Below are positions 1 through 14,475 of a stretch of DNA of 64,000 nt, in pieces. The position numbers and the translations under genes were made by a program. The DNA is taken from positions 84,124,364 to 84,188,363 of the forward strand of contig NC_067196.1 in assembly GCF_000699445.3 (NCBI RefSeq), given 5' to 3'. The notes beneath the pieces were generated by a model. That model had not been told where the DNA came from, did not search any database, and saw only the letters and a program-made list of their open reading frames with translations. Numbering within the stretch: the first letter of the stretch is position 1; every line of letters begins with the position of its first letter. The stretch comes from Schistosoma haematobium (taxonomy: Eukaryota > Platyhelminthes > Trematoda > Strigeidida > Schistosomatidae).

Positions 1-148
1 GTGGTAAAGCATATACAGTAAATCGTGAAGACTTATCACCAGCTGAACAGTTAATATTCGACAAGGGTTGGGAAGATAATGCCTATAATCAATATGCTAG
101 CGATCGAATTAGTGTGAGACGATATTTACCAGACTATAGAGAAGGAGC
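1..148 (+). CDS. GALNT: GALNT exon, stem/catalytic boundary (5' partial)
   Basis: Open from base 3 in the third frame; encodes about 48 residues containing the conserved [16 protein letters not shown] block that precedes the catalytic domain in GALNTs. It ends in phase 2 at a GTAAGT donor (149-154). The window edge cuts the exon, so its true start is unseen. Confidence 0.9.
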
Positions 149-3100
149 GTAAGTAACCGTCGAAATTGTGATTATTAATTTTGTTTTCTCTATGTAGACG
201 GATTCACTGTTGTTTGCTAATTTTTTTTTATCCCGTGTGATTGGTATTTTTGTGATTATTAAACCACCTTCTATAATTTTGTTGTGAATTTGGAAATGTT
301 AGTTGGCTACCTGGGTCAAAGTCAGGTCTTCAAAATGTTGGGAATATCATGGGTGCTAGGAGAGTGGACTAACCGTTAAAGAATGCATATAATTTTTGCA
401 ATTCATACATTCGAGCATAAGCTAGTTGATCATACCTTCGAGTTTCATTAGAATTAAGAAAGTCTAAACTATTAGGTGTCATCACTACTCCTTCATGTGT
501 ATGATATCATCTCATGTATTTAACGGATGTTGTGAAAGAATGACTTAATGGTTAAGACGTTGTTGTTAACCTGGGAAGAGAAATTCTTGAATAAAAGTAG
601 TAATGGTAGACCTTGAGACATGAAATCACCGTAGTTGCAACCAAAACAATAAATCACATTTGACGAGAATCACACTTTATGCTGGCTGAAGTTAGAAATG
701 CAGGCCACTAGATTACGACTCATTGCTTTAAAAGTATCAGAACAACAAATGCAGAAGAAAACGACCAGTGTAGCAGTAGGTCTCAATATACACAAAAGGG
801 AAAAACAAGATTGTCCAATACAACACAGCATGCACCAATCCAGTCACAATTGACGGAGAAGATTTGGAAGATGTAAAGACCTTTACATATTTGGGCAGCA
901 TCATTGATGAACATTGGTGGATCTGATGCAGATGTGAAAGCGCGGGTCGGTAAAGCAAGAGCAGCATATTTACAACTAAAGAACATCTGGAACTCAAAAC
1001 AACTGCCAACCAACACCAAGGTCAGGATTTTCAATACAAATGTCAAGACAGTTCTACTGTATGGCGCGGAAACCTGGAAAACTATGAAAGCCATCATCCA
1101 GAAAATACAAGTGTTTATTAACAGTTGTCTACGCAAAATACTTCAGTTCCATTGGCCGGACACTATTAGCAACAACCTACTGTGGGGGAGAACAAACAAG
1201 ATCTCAGCGGAGGAAGAAATCAGGAAGAAGCGCTGGAAGTGGATAGGACACACATTGGAGAGAGCACCCAATTGCATCACAAGGCAAGCCCTCACATGGA
1301 ATCCTCAAGGCCAAAGGAGAAGAGGAAGACCAAAGAACACATTACGCCGGGAAACGGAGATAGACATGAGAAAAATGAACAAGAATTGGATGGAACTAGA
1401 AAAGAAGGCCCAGGACAGAGTGGGTTGGAGAATGCTGGTCGGCGGCCTATGCTCCATTAGGAGTAACAGGCGTAAGTACGTAAGTAAAGAACACATGTTT
1501 GAATGTACTGAACTCAGTACTAAGTATGTAGATTGTTACTCTCTGTTTTCTATACTGTTTATCAGGCATTATTCACTTGCTACAGCTGTTTTATTTTCTC
1601 AAATAATTAACTGTTTCTAAGTGAGGATGTTTGCTATTCAGTTTGTCTCGTGATCAAAGTAAAAGAATATCTTTTGGAGAACCAATGGTATTCCTTATAA
1701 AATAAGCTTTAAGATGGATTGACTAAATGTAGTGTCTGCTTCACTGGAGTTATTACAAATTGTATTTGGATAACCTGACGATGATAAAAATGCCGTTTAC
1801 TGACAATTCATCTGTTAAAACAGTAGTTTGACGATCTGCAATTTGATTTTGACTATAATTTAGTGTTTCAAGTTCAATCATCATTTTCTTTTAACAACTA
1901 TCATACAGTTTTCAAGTGAATACCTCTTGTCCTTGATGTTTATCAGTAATTGGAAAAAAGCTGCCTTAATTACTTGATAAATGAACATAACTGACTATAG
2001 TGACAATAATAGGATTATAAAAAGCTTGTAATAATTTAGTGAGTGTTACCATTTTCCACCCGAATACCGTATGATCAATTAGTTATACATTTCGTGACTG
2101 GTAAATTTAAATGATTTAGAAATTATTCGATTATTTTGTGTTTTTCACAACGAATTGTTTGACCCTTGAATCTATACCCGTATATTAGTATATAATAGGT
2201 ATATACACCAATATGCATATACACCTATATATAAATTTCAGATAACAGATGAAGGCAAGCATTTACCTATTCGTAGCGATATCGTTTTGAACCAGTTATC
2301 ATTTTAACTGACAAATATTGATGTTTTTATATTGATTAATCCCAGCACTGAAATAAGTTATGGATTTATTGACGAATAATATGGCACTTTGTTAATGTTA
2401 TGGCAAAGTTTATCACTTCACCGATTCTTATTTACTGTTTTTAGCATCAGTACAATGAGCAGTCAAATATATTCAGAGTATATTGTATTACTCAATCTAT
2501 GTGGCTTAAAATGGCCCTATGAAATAACATACGTCATGTTTATCTATTCATTGTTCCTTTCACTGTATGCCATTACTACTTACAAACTTGTTTACTTATG
2601 TAACTTTACTCTTTTGTCTTTGTTCTGATGTAATTATGACTGATAACTTTTATCTTTGTTAATAATATTCTAGGTGTAAAGTCGATAAATATAGAAGTAA
2701 TCTGCCCTCAGCATCAATTATAATTTGTTTTCATAATGAAGCTTGGTCAGTATTATTACGTTCAGTACATTCAGTGATAGATCGATCTCCACCAAGTTTG
2801 TTAAATGAAATTATACTTGTTGACGATTTCTCTGATCGTCGTAAGTCGTGTCTATATGTTTTGATTCTCTTTACTATTGAGTTACTAATGAGGTATTTGA
2901 GCGATAATATTATTCCAGCTTTCAGTGTATCTTTACATCTTTAACGGCAAGACACCATTCTAGAAACATGTTTACATTATGAGATGCTTTTACTTCTTGT
3001 ATTAATACTAACAAATTAAAGTTTTTTTGTAACGGAAAGAAAAGCCATGTGTTTAATTAATCGTAAATAAATATTAATTCATCTAAGAAATTGTCTCTGA

Positions 3101-6100
3101 AATGTCATTCTAACGTGTGTTGGCTTGATGAGCAATTAGTGTGACTTTAAAGTTATTAAAATTGATCTTTTTGTGGTTACTTGGTGAACACAAAATAACT
3201 CAAAAGTTGAGGATAATTTTTTTATGAGCCTAATCTATCTACGGTGATCAAATCTCAGCGCATTGATTGAAGTCAATGCAATACTTCTACTGGGCGCCAA
3301 TGAACTCTGAACCCAGCCTTGTAACCATCGAAGAGATAATAAAAGAAAGTAAAACATTCTTTCCTCCTCCAACTGACAATGATATTCGGAAAGATGCCTG
3401 AGTGTTTGCACATTATGTGACCTTAGATATCAATCACTGGGGATGAGAGTTTCCTGGAACCTGACCCCCGGTCTTGAAAATTCGAAATGACAATTATTAA
3501 AACATTATTTTTGTGCTGGTTATAGTCGAGCATTTAGGAAGTAACCTAATATGGCTGAAGTGCACTTGACATGACTTCTAATTAGTACTGCATGAGTTAC
3601 ATCTTGAACATGGACATGATTATTATCAGTGCGGAAGGATTTGTGGAGATTGTAGGTTTTATTCCTGCTTTCGTATGAGTGAGAAACGCCGATAATAAAG
3701 GTACTTATAATATTTATTTACAATCTTGAGTGTTATGATGAATAACGTTAAAAAAATTAATCCTGCTAAGAAGAAACCGGTTTTAGTATTGATTAGTCTT
3801 TGTATCAGAGACATGGCATCTTCCTGTTCTCCCGTTTAAGTTTTGTACACATCATGAATCTCACAATATAGTTTCATAAAATTGTAACATCCCGTCGCAG
3901 AATTGGCCTTAATAAACGATTTTATTTATTATTATTTGTCATACGTTTTGGTTGTTTTTAATCACCCAATGTTCCTTCAAATATACTTTACTCTGTCCAA
4001 TTATCTGAACACATCCTATTGCGTAATGCTTTAGATTCTAATGAATGTTATTTCAGGATCTATATTTTACAAGTCATTGACCTATTTCTCATTATAAAAT
4101 ATTGTTTGAAGCGTTTGTTATTCTTACCACAACTAGTACACCTGTCATCACACTATCAATTTGTACTTTCTACTTATTATGTTTATTTATGTAATCCATC
4201 TCACTGTTATCATTGACTCATAAACTACCTTGACTGGTTTAATAATTTCGTATATGCCTGTAAATATTATTGTATATTAAAGTTTGGTGAGAATCTTATT
4301 GAAAACTATATTGTTCGTTTTTATGTGTTGTAGTACGAATAAGTTGTTTTTGTGATACTGCCACACATTACCTAATTGCTGTTTAATGCTCTTCAGCAGA
4401 TTTGTCATTTCCTGTGCTAATGTGGTCCTATTTTGTGTTATATTCTCTTTCTTACAGTTATGACCCAGCTATTCCTATTACTTAGTATTCTCGGACACCG
4501 ATTCACTCGACAAGTCCTCAAATCAGAACACGGTTGAACAGGAAAGAGATTATATTCCGAATAACAAAGTTAGGTGGAAGTAAGAAGCACAATAGGGAAA
4601 ACGTTAGTATATTTATAGTTTTTACATGAGAAGATTCTAGAGTATTCTCCAAGTATCGACTAGTGCTGATTGGATAAGAATTAGGCAATCACCGTGCACC
4701 AAAGCAATCGTGCATTGAGCATGCTTTAATCCAGTCTATGTCCCGCAAACATTTTGTTACACAATAGAATGTAAATTACAGTTATAAGTTGTAGTTGTCT
4801 GGTAATTTAATCACAGAGTGTTTGTTCAGATTTGTTGTCATGCAAATGTATAATAAGTTTTATTCATTTTGATTTTGTATCGTTGTAGCCATTTTATGTT
4901 AAAGAGTCTTTTAAATATAAATATCGTGCAATCAATGTAGCTTAACGAATAGACAATTCTGTTCACTAAATAATTCATGTATTTGCATGTTTCTAGTTAG
5001 ATTTTATTAAACATATATCAATTAGTCTAATAATTTCTGAAACTATTCTCATAAAGTTGAATAACTTCGTTTTTTAATATTAAGGAAATAAAAAAGATTG
5101 GAGAAAGTTGATAGTTATGAGAAAAAACAGGTTATAATAAGAGTTCAATGTTATGATTTTGGTTATCAATAAAGTTTTAATTCATAAGGTATTGTGACCC
5201 ATTTTCAACTAGATAGATTTTAGTTATTAGTGAGATTCATGAAGCGCGTTTCGTTTTATTTATCAATTGGATGTGCCTGCAACCTACTGTTGATATTCAC
5301 AATGGGGCTCGAATCCAGTAGTTTTCATTTCCAATGCCCAACATGTTCTCCACTTAGCTACTGAGTTTATATAACCACCAACATGTAACGGGCACAATGT
5401 TGGTATTATCATTCATAAGTTCTCAAATTCACTTGTTGTTGATATTCACAATTTAATTTTGATCAGTTTTTGTTGGCAGCTTGTGACAGAATGATTACAT
5501 CGAGGCAATCCTCACAGGATGCACATACATCGATAAAAACTGATCAAAATTCCATCATGAATAATAACGAAGGGATAATGTAAACCATTATTAATATTGA
5601 TTCCTTGATCAAAATATTTTAAACTGAAGTACTGAGTTTTGGGTTTGAAGATCACCTTCACTGCTACAGTTTAATCAATCTTCATACAGAAAGGTTCGCC
5701 TTCAAGGCTACCAAGTGAATGTGTATTTTTATACCAAGTTGAAGTAATACTATAATACAATAATATACGTTGTGAACACTACCACAAGGTAGTTTATAAC
5801 AATTGTTTATTAATGACATATATATAATTTGTTGTATGCAACTACTACTAACGCGTATTGATGAGATTTTGTTCTTATCTAGAACTAAGAATTTACCAAT
5901 TTGATATAGAGTTGGAGCGGAAATTCGATGAAGCTGTCACATCAAAAGACAGAAATTTGATCGATTGTCAAATCCTAAGATTGAAATAATAGGCGGAATA
6001 CTTTGAAAAAACAGTTTAACTACCTATCAGATACCTAGTGACTTGCACTAATTTACATCTCTTCGTATCCTCATTCGTGTGTAACTGACAAAGTTTTACA

Positions 6101-9057
6101 TTGGCTGAAATCAACCGGTAGAAAAATGTTGCACGACCGTCGACCATTGTCTTCAATGAGTAACTGCCATACAACAGACACGGTTGAACTCCACTGGCCA
6201 TGGCCAATGGATTGGTTGAAGTTAGGCCAACCGGGTCATTGGTTTAAAGATTAATCATTCGTGCGCGAGGCCGAAAACCCTGGATTCGAGTCTCCCGTGT
6301 GGGCTCTTGTATTCGCAATACTGAGGAGTTCCACACTAGGACAAGACGGTCATCCAGTGTTTCCAGGTTTTCAATGATTTTTTAACATTAATCCATTCAT
6401 GATATCAATTTAAACTCAACGATCTACACAACCCTATACTAATAAAAAAATATTGTATATTCGTTTTTTCTTTCTTACTGTCTATCCACAACTCCATACA
6501 CATGATTACATCTAGTATCCATTGGTTCCTTTGTAAGACCAGCTTCGAAAGTAGGTTCATGCATAAATGTTGGTGTACAACTATTGAAAAAAATGTAAAA
6601 CTAAAAATGAAACCAATTTCTACACAATCTTCCTGATAGATACATATGTTAAATATGTGATTAAAAATAGTAATGTCTATATTTGTATTCTCTTAAATGT
6701 GTTATGTTAATTAAAGTTTCTTTAAAAGAACAAAAATACAGAACTGATAATTTAAATAAAATTTTAATTTATCATTATGTTCAATAAGTTGTTTCATCAG
6801 TAATAATAACAAGTCTACTTTAAATGGTTTAATCAATCTAATGAAAAATAGTTTCCATTATAATTGTATTAACTTAATTAAAACGTACTAGGAATACAAT
6901 AGAAACTATTTTTTTTTAAAAAAGAACATTGAACATAATAGTAACACTGACATTATGTACTATTGATCTATATTGAGTGAGAATAATAAGCAAATTTTAT
7001 TATTATTATAGTCGGACAATATTAAGTCAATAACCTATATGGTGTTCTATTGGTAATTATCCTCTCACTCTCTTTCTCTCTCTCAATCTGTCAATTAAAA
7101 GAAATATGAGCTTTTATTATATGAATTACTTAACTATTGACTCAAAAGTTGATTTCAATCGAAAATCGGTATATAAAAAAAGTTGTTCAATTCTAAACAA
7201 AACAAAAAATCGAAAAATAAATGAAGAAATAAACAACATTGAAATGTGTTTGAGGGAGAACAATGTAGTGCATATTTCACTTGGTATTGTTTTGCTTGTA
7301 TCTTTCCATTGAGGTTTAAAACTGCATCATTGCTTACAAAAAGCTTGTGAATTAAAGCAATATCGAGGCATATGTACAGTATGCACATATATGCCAATAA
7401 CAGACTGATCAATTGCAGTTTTAAAACTCAATTGGAAGATACAAGCCAAACAATACTAAGTGAATTTAAATTCACCTCATTGCACAAGCAAGTGGCTATC
7501 AGGACTCAGTAGCTGAGTGGATAACGCGATAGCGTTTGAAGAAAAAGGTACTGGGTTCGAGTCCCAGAGTGAACATCAACTCTCTGAGATGCAGGTACAT
7601 CCATCTGATGAGTCCTAAATAGGACGAAACGCACGTTCTGGATTCCACTACTAGCCACTATCCATCATTGCTTACAAAAAGTAGTGCATATTTGTTTAAT
7701 GGAAAAAATAATAATGAAGAGTATTCGATACTTTTCGTTGTGATATTGTATTCCGTTAGCTGTATGGTTGAATGGAATAGCATTTTTTTTCTAAAATTGA
7801 GATTTAAAGTTTACTTCTATATTAAGGAGGTATCGACGATGTTGTCCAAAATAAGAGAATGGATGCTTTGTAATTAAATTAATCATTTTAAGAAAATTGA
7901 ACGTTGTTATCATTATTATCCTATTGGAATTGGCTAATTATATCTGTAAACTGGGCTAAGTTATGTATTTTTGTAAAATGTTTATATTTTATCATGAGAT
8001 TCATGAATGATTACCACAATTATTCATCGTTTTCTTCTGCTTTTCAAAGAAATGTAAAGTCATTTCTGAACAAATTCATACAACAAATATACTCGGCAAT
8101 AATCTAAAGTCGTCATGAGAGCAAGACTGTTCATAATCAGTTACAAATGGAAGCTAATCACTGTTTAAACTTACTTTATACATATTTTTTCGATTCACAA
8201 GTTAACTACTTTTAAAAAGGAGATTGGGTTACAATAATTGTGCATTCTGTACTGAAAGTTCCTTATTATAATCAAATGTTTGTTGTTAAATAAAAATATT
8301 ATTACTATTATTATTAATTAAAAAAGACATTCATCTAAACTATGAATCATAATCATTTAAGAATTATGTGTTATTGAGCATATTCTGTTAAATTTGTTTA
8401 TTATACAGATATTTTTTTCACAGATTGAAATCATGAGTCAATTGAAGCTAGATCAGCATAGAAAACCTGGAAGCACTGGGCGGCCGTTTCGTCCTAGTAT
8501 GGGACTCCTCAGCAGTGCACATCCACGAACCCGCGTCAATTGACTCATGATTTCAATCTGTGAAATTTCTAAAATCTCCACGAACCCCTTCTGATAATAA
8601 TCATCTGCTCACTAGTGACTGACTTCAAGAGAAACTCCTGGAGTTCTATTGAGAAGCCGTTACCAGTGGAGTTCAACCGTGTCTGTCGTGAGATGATTTC
8701 ACCTCACTGACGACAATGGTGTACGGTGGCGCGACTTCGTGGATTGGTTGAAGTTACACATTAACACCGTTGAATGCCGGCTCAGTGGTCTAGTTGGTTA
8801 AGTGCCTGGCGTGAGACTGATAGGTCCGGGGTTCGAATCTCGCAGGGTGCGAGATCGTGGATGCGCACTGCTGAGGAGTCCCATACTAAGATGAAACGAT
8901 CGTCCAGTGCTTCCAGGTTTTCCATGGTGTTCTACCTTCAATTGACTCATGATTTCAACCTGTGAAATTTCCTAAAACCTCCACAAACCCCTTCAGATAT
9001 TTTTTATCGTGAACTGAAGTCGAAATATATATTTCATGACCAGGAAAACTTGCTTTA

Positions 9058-9088
<31 letters not shown>

Positions 9089-12000
9089 ATTCAGTTGCAA
9101 AATCATAACATTCGTAATATCCTATCATGTTTATGAACCATGTAATTAATCAAAACATTTATAGATTGATATGTGTACACTGTGTGCTGGTCAATAATCA
9201 TGCGATTATAACAGATTTGATTGACCTAGTAAGTGATTATTGAAAGAAGTAGATAGATGAGGTCACATCTAATCATTTGCTCACGAAATCAAATTCATTC
9301 AGTCTACCATGAAGGATCATTTAAATGTTACACAGGATATCTGCTTTCAGTTCTCATGGCAGTGTGTTCTTTGGTCTTTCTGTTTCCCGTTTTCCTTCAG
9401 GATTCCGAGCTAAGGCTTGCCTTGTGATACGATTTGATGATTTCCTTAATGCATATCCTATCCACTTCCAACATCTTTTCCTTATGTCCTTCTCATCTGG
9501 AAGCTGGTTTGTCCTCTCTCACAGTAGACTGTTGTTGATGTTATCCGGCCAACAAACATTGAGTATCTTGTGTAGACAATTGTTTATAAGTACTTGTACA
9601 CTTTTGATGATGGTTTTGGTAGTTCTCCAAGTTTCACCCCCGTATAGTGGAACTGTCTTGACGTTTGTATTGAAGATTGTGACTTTGATACTCGTTAACA
9701 GTTGTTTTGAGTACCATTTGTTCTTCAACTGGTAATTGCTTAGCTTTTCTATAAATAGTGATATAGAAATTAGTTACTCTTTATCATACATTCATTATTC
9801 TATTAAATAATTCATTTTGATTACATTTCAATTTGTTTTAATGGTTAGGTAAAATAATTGGTCAATAAATTTATCACTTTTCTATAACCATTTACAAAAA
9901 ATTATTTTCAGAATGAGTTTTGTGGAGATTTTAGGAAATTTCACAGGTTGAAATCATGAATCAGTTGAAGCTAGACCTCCATTGAAAACCTGGAAGCACT
10001 GGACGGCCGTTTCGTCTTAGTATGGGACTCCTCAGAAGTGCGCATCCACGACCCCGCCCCCCGCGGGACTCGAACCCAGGACCTACTGGCTTCGCGCGCT
10101 AGCACTTAACCATTAGACCACTGAGCCGGCATCCAACGGTGTTAATGTGTAACTTCAACCAATCCACGAAGTTGAGCCACCGAACACCATTGTCTTCAGT
10201 GAGTTGATATCTCACGACAGACCTGGTTGAACTCCACTGGCGGGTTCGTGGATGCGCACTGCTGAGGAGTCCCATACTAGGACGAAACGGCCGTCCAGTG
10301 CTTTCAGGTTTTCAATGGTGGTCTAGCTTCAACTGACTCATGATTTCAACCTGTGAAAAAATTATTTGATAAATGGCGTGTATCATTTGACGAACTTTGT
10401 TTTAGTGCTACTACATATTTCATTGGATAATCAACGTTGTTAAGTGTAGATTATTCCAAAAACAGAGTTCATGTTCAAATTCATTTGATTTCAAAAGGTT
10501 TTGGGCAATAAAACTTAAACTGGAGAGAAATGTATCAAACTTTCAAGGTTATGAAATCATTTGATAGCTCAAATGTATATAATAGGGTTAAGTTTCAATC
10601 TGTATAGATGCGTACAGGAAAGTTTTGACTACAATGCTTGATGTAGCAGTATTTGATAACAATAAAATGTGAAAAAGCAACCGAAACAGGTTTCTTTCAC
10701 GTGGAAAATATTGTTCTATTTTTATAACTTATAATATCTGATTATTATCAGTATAGGGGATATGTGGAGATTGTAGTATTTTCACAGTTCGGTTCACGAG
10801 TCAATCTAAGCTAAATTACCATTGAAAACCTGGAAGAATGTGAAGTTTTGCTATTTGTATTCTTTACAAGGTTAATAAACTTGTAAAGTTATGTATTCAG
10901 CTGTGATTGATATGTAAAACTGATTTTTAAGTCGTTGTACCACTGTGAACTTAACTGTTATCACAAATACTTTGATTATTGTATTGATATATTCTAATTT
11001 CTAATGAACTATGCATCTATTTGTATTTAGTTAATATGAATAAAGCTCATTTCAAAAGTGAAATGTTCCACAGTATTACGTGTGTATGTTCTAAACGTCA
11101 GTAATATTGATATAATCTATTTGATATCGTCTTTCTGATAATCTCTAGTTTATTTTTATCCTATATATTGATGTCTATTTCAAGCTTTATTGGCAAACAG
11201 AGAGATAAAAGATTAACATAAAGTAGCTTATTTGTAAAGGTTGTGTAAAATCTTCTTCTAGTTGATGTCAAAGACTCCAATTGATCGGTTGAGAAGATTC
11301 AATCAAATGAAAATAATTTGTAAGTCACCTCATAGCACAAGCCTCTGGCTATCTGAACTTAATAACAAAATTGGTAACGCAATGGGCGTTTAAAGCAAAA
11401 AGTGTTAGGTTCGCCTTTCACTGTGATTATCAACACTAGGATGCTAGTATATCCAGCTAACATGTTCCAAATAGGACGAAATGAGTGTCCCTGATTCCAC
11501 TGCTAGACGCTAACCAATTCTAATCAGTAGTACAAAATGATTGTATATGTATTCAATATTCATATATTTGATGTATTTTACTGATGATTATTAGTGATAA
11601 CGTTAGAAGTATACAATAGTTTATTGATTTTCACCAATAAGTCTCCTTGTCTTAATTTATGTAATGAAGTTTCTTGATTTTCTTCAATTCTAGACATTCT
11701 TATAATTAGTACAGTTAATTTTATTTTATTTCCTTCATGTTTTAATTTGTTCATTGTTCTTTTCTTTTAATGACCCAATTAGTCAGTTTGTTTATATCGA
11801 TTAATTCCAGAGCAAAATAATTAGCGATACCCTGTACCGTTTTTTTTAATAATAATATTAACTATCATTCTATTCGCTTTTTAGGTCATTTCCAGCATTC
11901 AGTGCATCTTTTTAACCTGTTTGATAATATGTGAATAAATTGTAATTATTTAATAAGTGTACACAAATTATAAAACATGCATTTATAATATTAATGGTGA

Positions 12001-14411
12001 AAGTATTGTTTAGTATTCTCATATATATATACATGAAATAGTTTGTACAAATTAACAGATTATCGATAGCTTTCGTGTCCCTTTCGATTGTTACTACTAT
12101 TGATCTGTTAGTAAGTATGTATCTTCGTTATGATAAAACACTTTATGATATTGACTGACAAACCTTTCAAAACTATTTTAATAAAATAATGAATACCCTC
12201 TTATTGTTATTATTAATCTTTCTACTAATATCTAATTGAATATGTCGATAAAAATCAGGTATACCATAACGATCATTATTATTATTATTATTCATAAACT
12301 GTTGAGAAAAATAATTATTCTGATAAAATCAATTGATTGATTGTTAAAAGTTTCAGGAGTGGTAGGTGTTATTTTTTTATTCAATAGTAGTATTCACTAT
12401 GTTCAGTATTATGTGTTTGATGATGATATGAAGAAAAAATTATCCGGCTAAAATATACACGATAGCAACAGTATTCCGTCCTTTGTATCCAGTTAACTTG
12501 TAAATATTCAGCATTGTATAGCTGCCACTCATCGATAGCAGCCTTAAAAAGGTTTGACTTGAATTTAGCTGTAAGTAATTCACCTCACTGTAAACCTTTT
12601 TATGAAAAGCTTGCGAGTATATTTGGTTTACATCCATGATAAGGGCGGACTGCTTGAGCATCTGGGCTACCTGTTCCTGCCATCTAGATATTTCAACAAG
12701 TTATCTATTTTTGCTTGTTTTAATATATCATTATGTTTATTAATCGCATGACCTATTCTGCTGCGTTTCTGAAAAGTGTACAACCTTTCGTTGTAAAAGT
12801 TACAAAAAACTCAATAAGAGCCAATGTGGTTGCTGGCAATATACAGCGAAAAGAATGCACATTATTCAGATGTTCATTTATTGAACTGCTAACATCTAAC
12901 TGGCGATCACTCAATATTTATCGCTAGGACCGACCAAGAAGAAAGAAACGGAAACTTGTTGAAATACTTTACGCTGAGAATTCTATATTGTACCAAAAAT
13001 ATAATATTGAATAAAGCTGATGATAATAATAAAAATAGTGATTGTTCATTTAGAACAATTCTTAAATAAAAAACTTTGTTGTGATATTTAAACTATTGCA
13101 AAATCGGTGATTTATGAGTTTGACCAGGTCTATATATATATATACTATTCTGCACTGCATTTTGATAATTCCCCTTTGGCATTTTTGCTTGCTGAGTAAC
13201 TTACCATGATATTTTGTCACAAGGTTTTTTGAAGATAGATCTTGGTTAGTAGTTGAATTCAGGGCAGACATCTCGTCCTAATACATACTAACCTGGACGA
13301 GTCAGGAATTATCTGGATTTAATAACCCAGTGGACACTTGCAGCAAAACGTAATGCGTTCGAGTCTTAATATGAACGTTAGTACTGCAATACATTTATAT
13401 CCAGTTAACGAATCTCACACAGAACGAAATGTGGGTTATGGATTTCACTACTAAGTACAACCGATCTATTCTGAAAACTATTTCTGTCGAATAACGTGTT
13501 TATTCATAGTTCAAACTTTTCAACCTTTTTCAAACTGATCCATTGATTTTTTTGCATGACCTACTATTGTTGTACATGATTTTGAAGTTGCTAATTTTCG
13601 TGTTTTAACATTTATGTACTGAAGTGTTTAACTATTAATACTGCCTTTATAAATGATCAAGTTCAGTTGATTAAAAATTACACAATAAAACCTTATTCAG
13701 TTTCTTGTTATGATAGTCGTTGTTGCAAAATAGATGGATTATTTGAAATATAAATGTTGATAACAGGAGCAAATATCTTGACAACTGCTTTGTGCGTTCA
13801 TTTTGAACTGCTCTATTATCAGTCAAGAATTTAGTATTTTTGTTCGCCAAAATCAGTTTGATAGATCACTAATTTAACATAACAACGGTATTTGTTCTTG
13901 ACTTGTTTTCTGTGAATTCAGCCTATCTCAGAGAAGCACTAGAAGAATATATGGGAATGTTGAATGTTGTCAAAATTGTTCGTACCAAACGACGTGAAGG
14001 ATTGATCAGAGCAAGAATGATTGGTTCAGAACACAGTACTGGGAAAGTGCTCGTATTTCTAGATTCGCATATTGAATGTACCACAGGTGAGCTTGGTAAT
14101 ACATTAACATTACCTGATTGTACGAGTGTTTCATAATATTGTATCTTTTAGAGGATGTAAATATGAATTTTTTGAGTGTAAACATATTTTTATAAAGAAT
14201 AAAGGTTAAGAGTTCGAATGTGCTCGACTTAGTGTTGTCAGGTTTAACAACTATACAAAAGAACTATTAACTTTTGCTATTTTTATCACTACCTACGTTC
14301 TTCATCACTAAACTAGTTTATATGTAGTGAACAATTTTCTTGATGATATTCAAGTAAGATTATTTCCAAACAGTTTAGATCATATTTTATATGATTTAAT
14401 TGACTCCTCAT

Positions 14412-14475
<64 letters not shown>

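Larger units (their letters stand above)
8418..8993 (+). mobile_element. Hammerhead SINE family B, compound insertion with partial tandem dimer
   Basis: Flanked by the 12-bp direct repeat CAGATATTTTTT (8406-8417 and 8994-9005). From the left: an inverted arm with a minus-strand ribozyme (8473-8518); a plus-strand 3' end (8538-8600); the family's 5' region from about 8600; tRNA-like A box near 8786 and B box GGTTCGAATCT (8830-8840); a plus ribozyme (8863-8910); the 3' end again (8939-8993). The two 3' ends are direct repeats 401 bases apart, so the insertion holds more than one head-to-tail monomer. Confidence 0.8.
9908..10355 (-). mobile_element. Hammerhead SINE family B with inverted arms
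   Basis: Flanked by AAAAAATTATTT at 9896-9907 and 10356-10367. The minus strand holds a monomer: 3' end at the left, ribozyme (9996-10034), tRNA-like part with B box GGTTCGAGTCCC, and 5' part to about 10240. Then a plus-strand arm repeats ribozyme and 3' end (10241-10355). The outer roughly 115 bases at each end are inverted repeats. Confidence 0.85.

Noticed and set aside
8777..8850. A genuine tRNA gene
   Set aside because: A and B boxes are present, but no full cloverleaf or CCA-end acceptor stem, and the same sequence recurs many times attached to the hammerhead and 3' end, so it is a SINE head.
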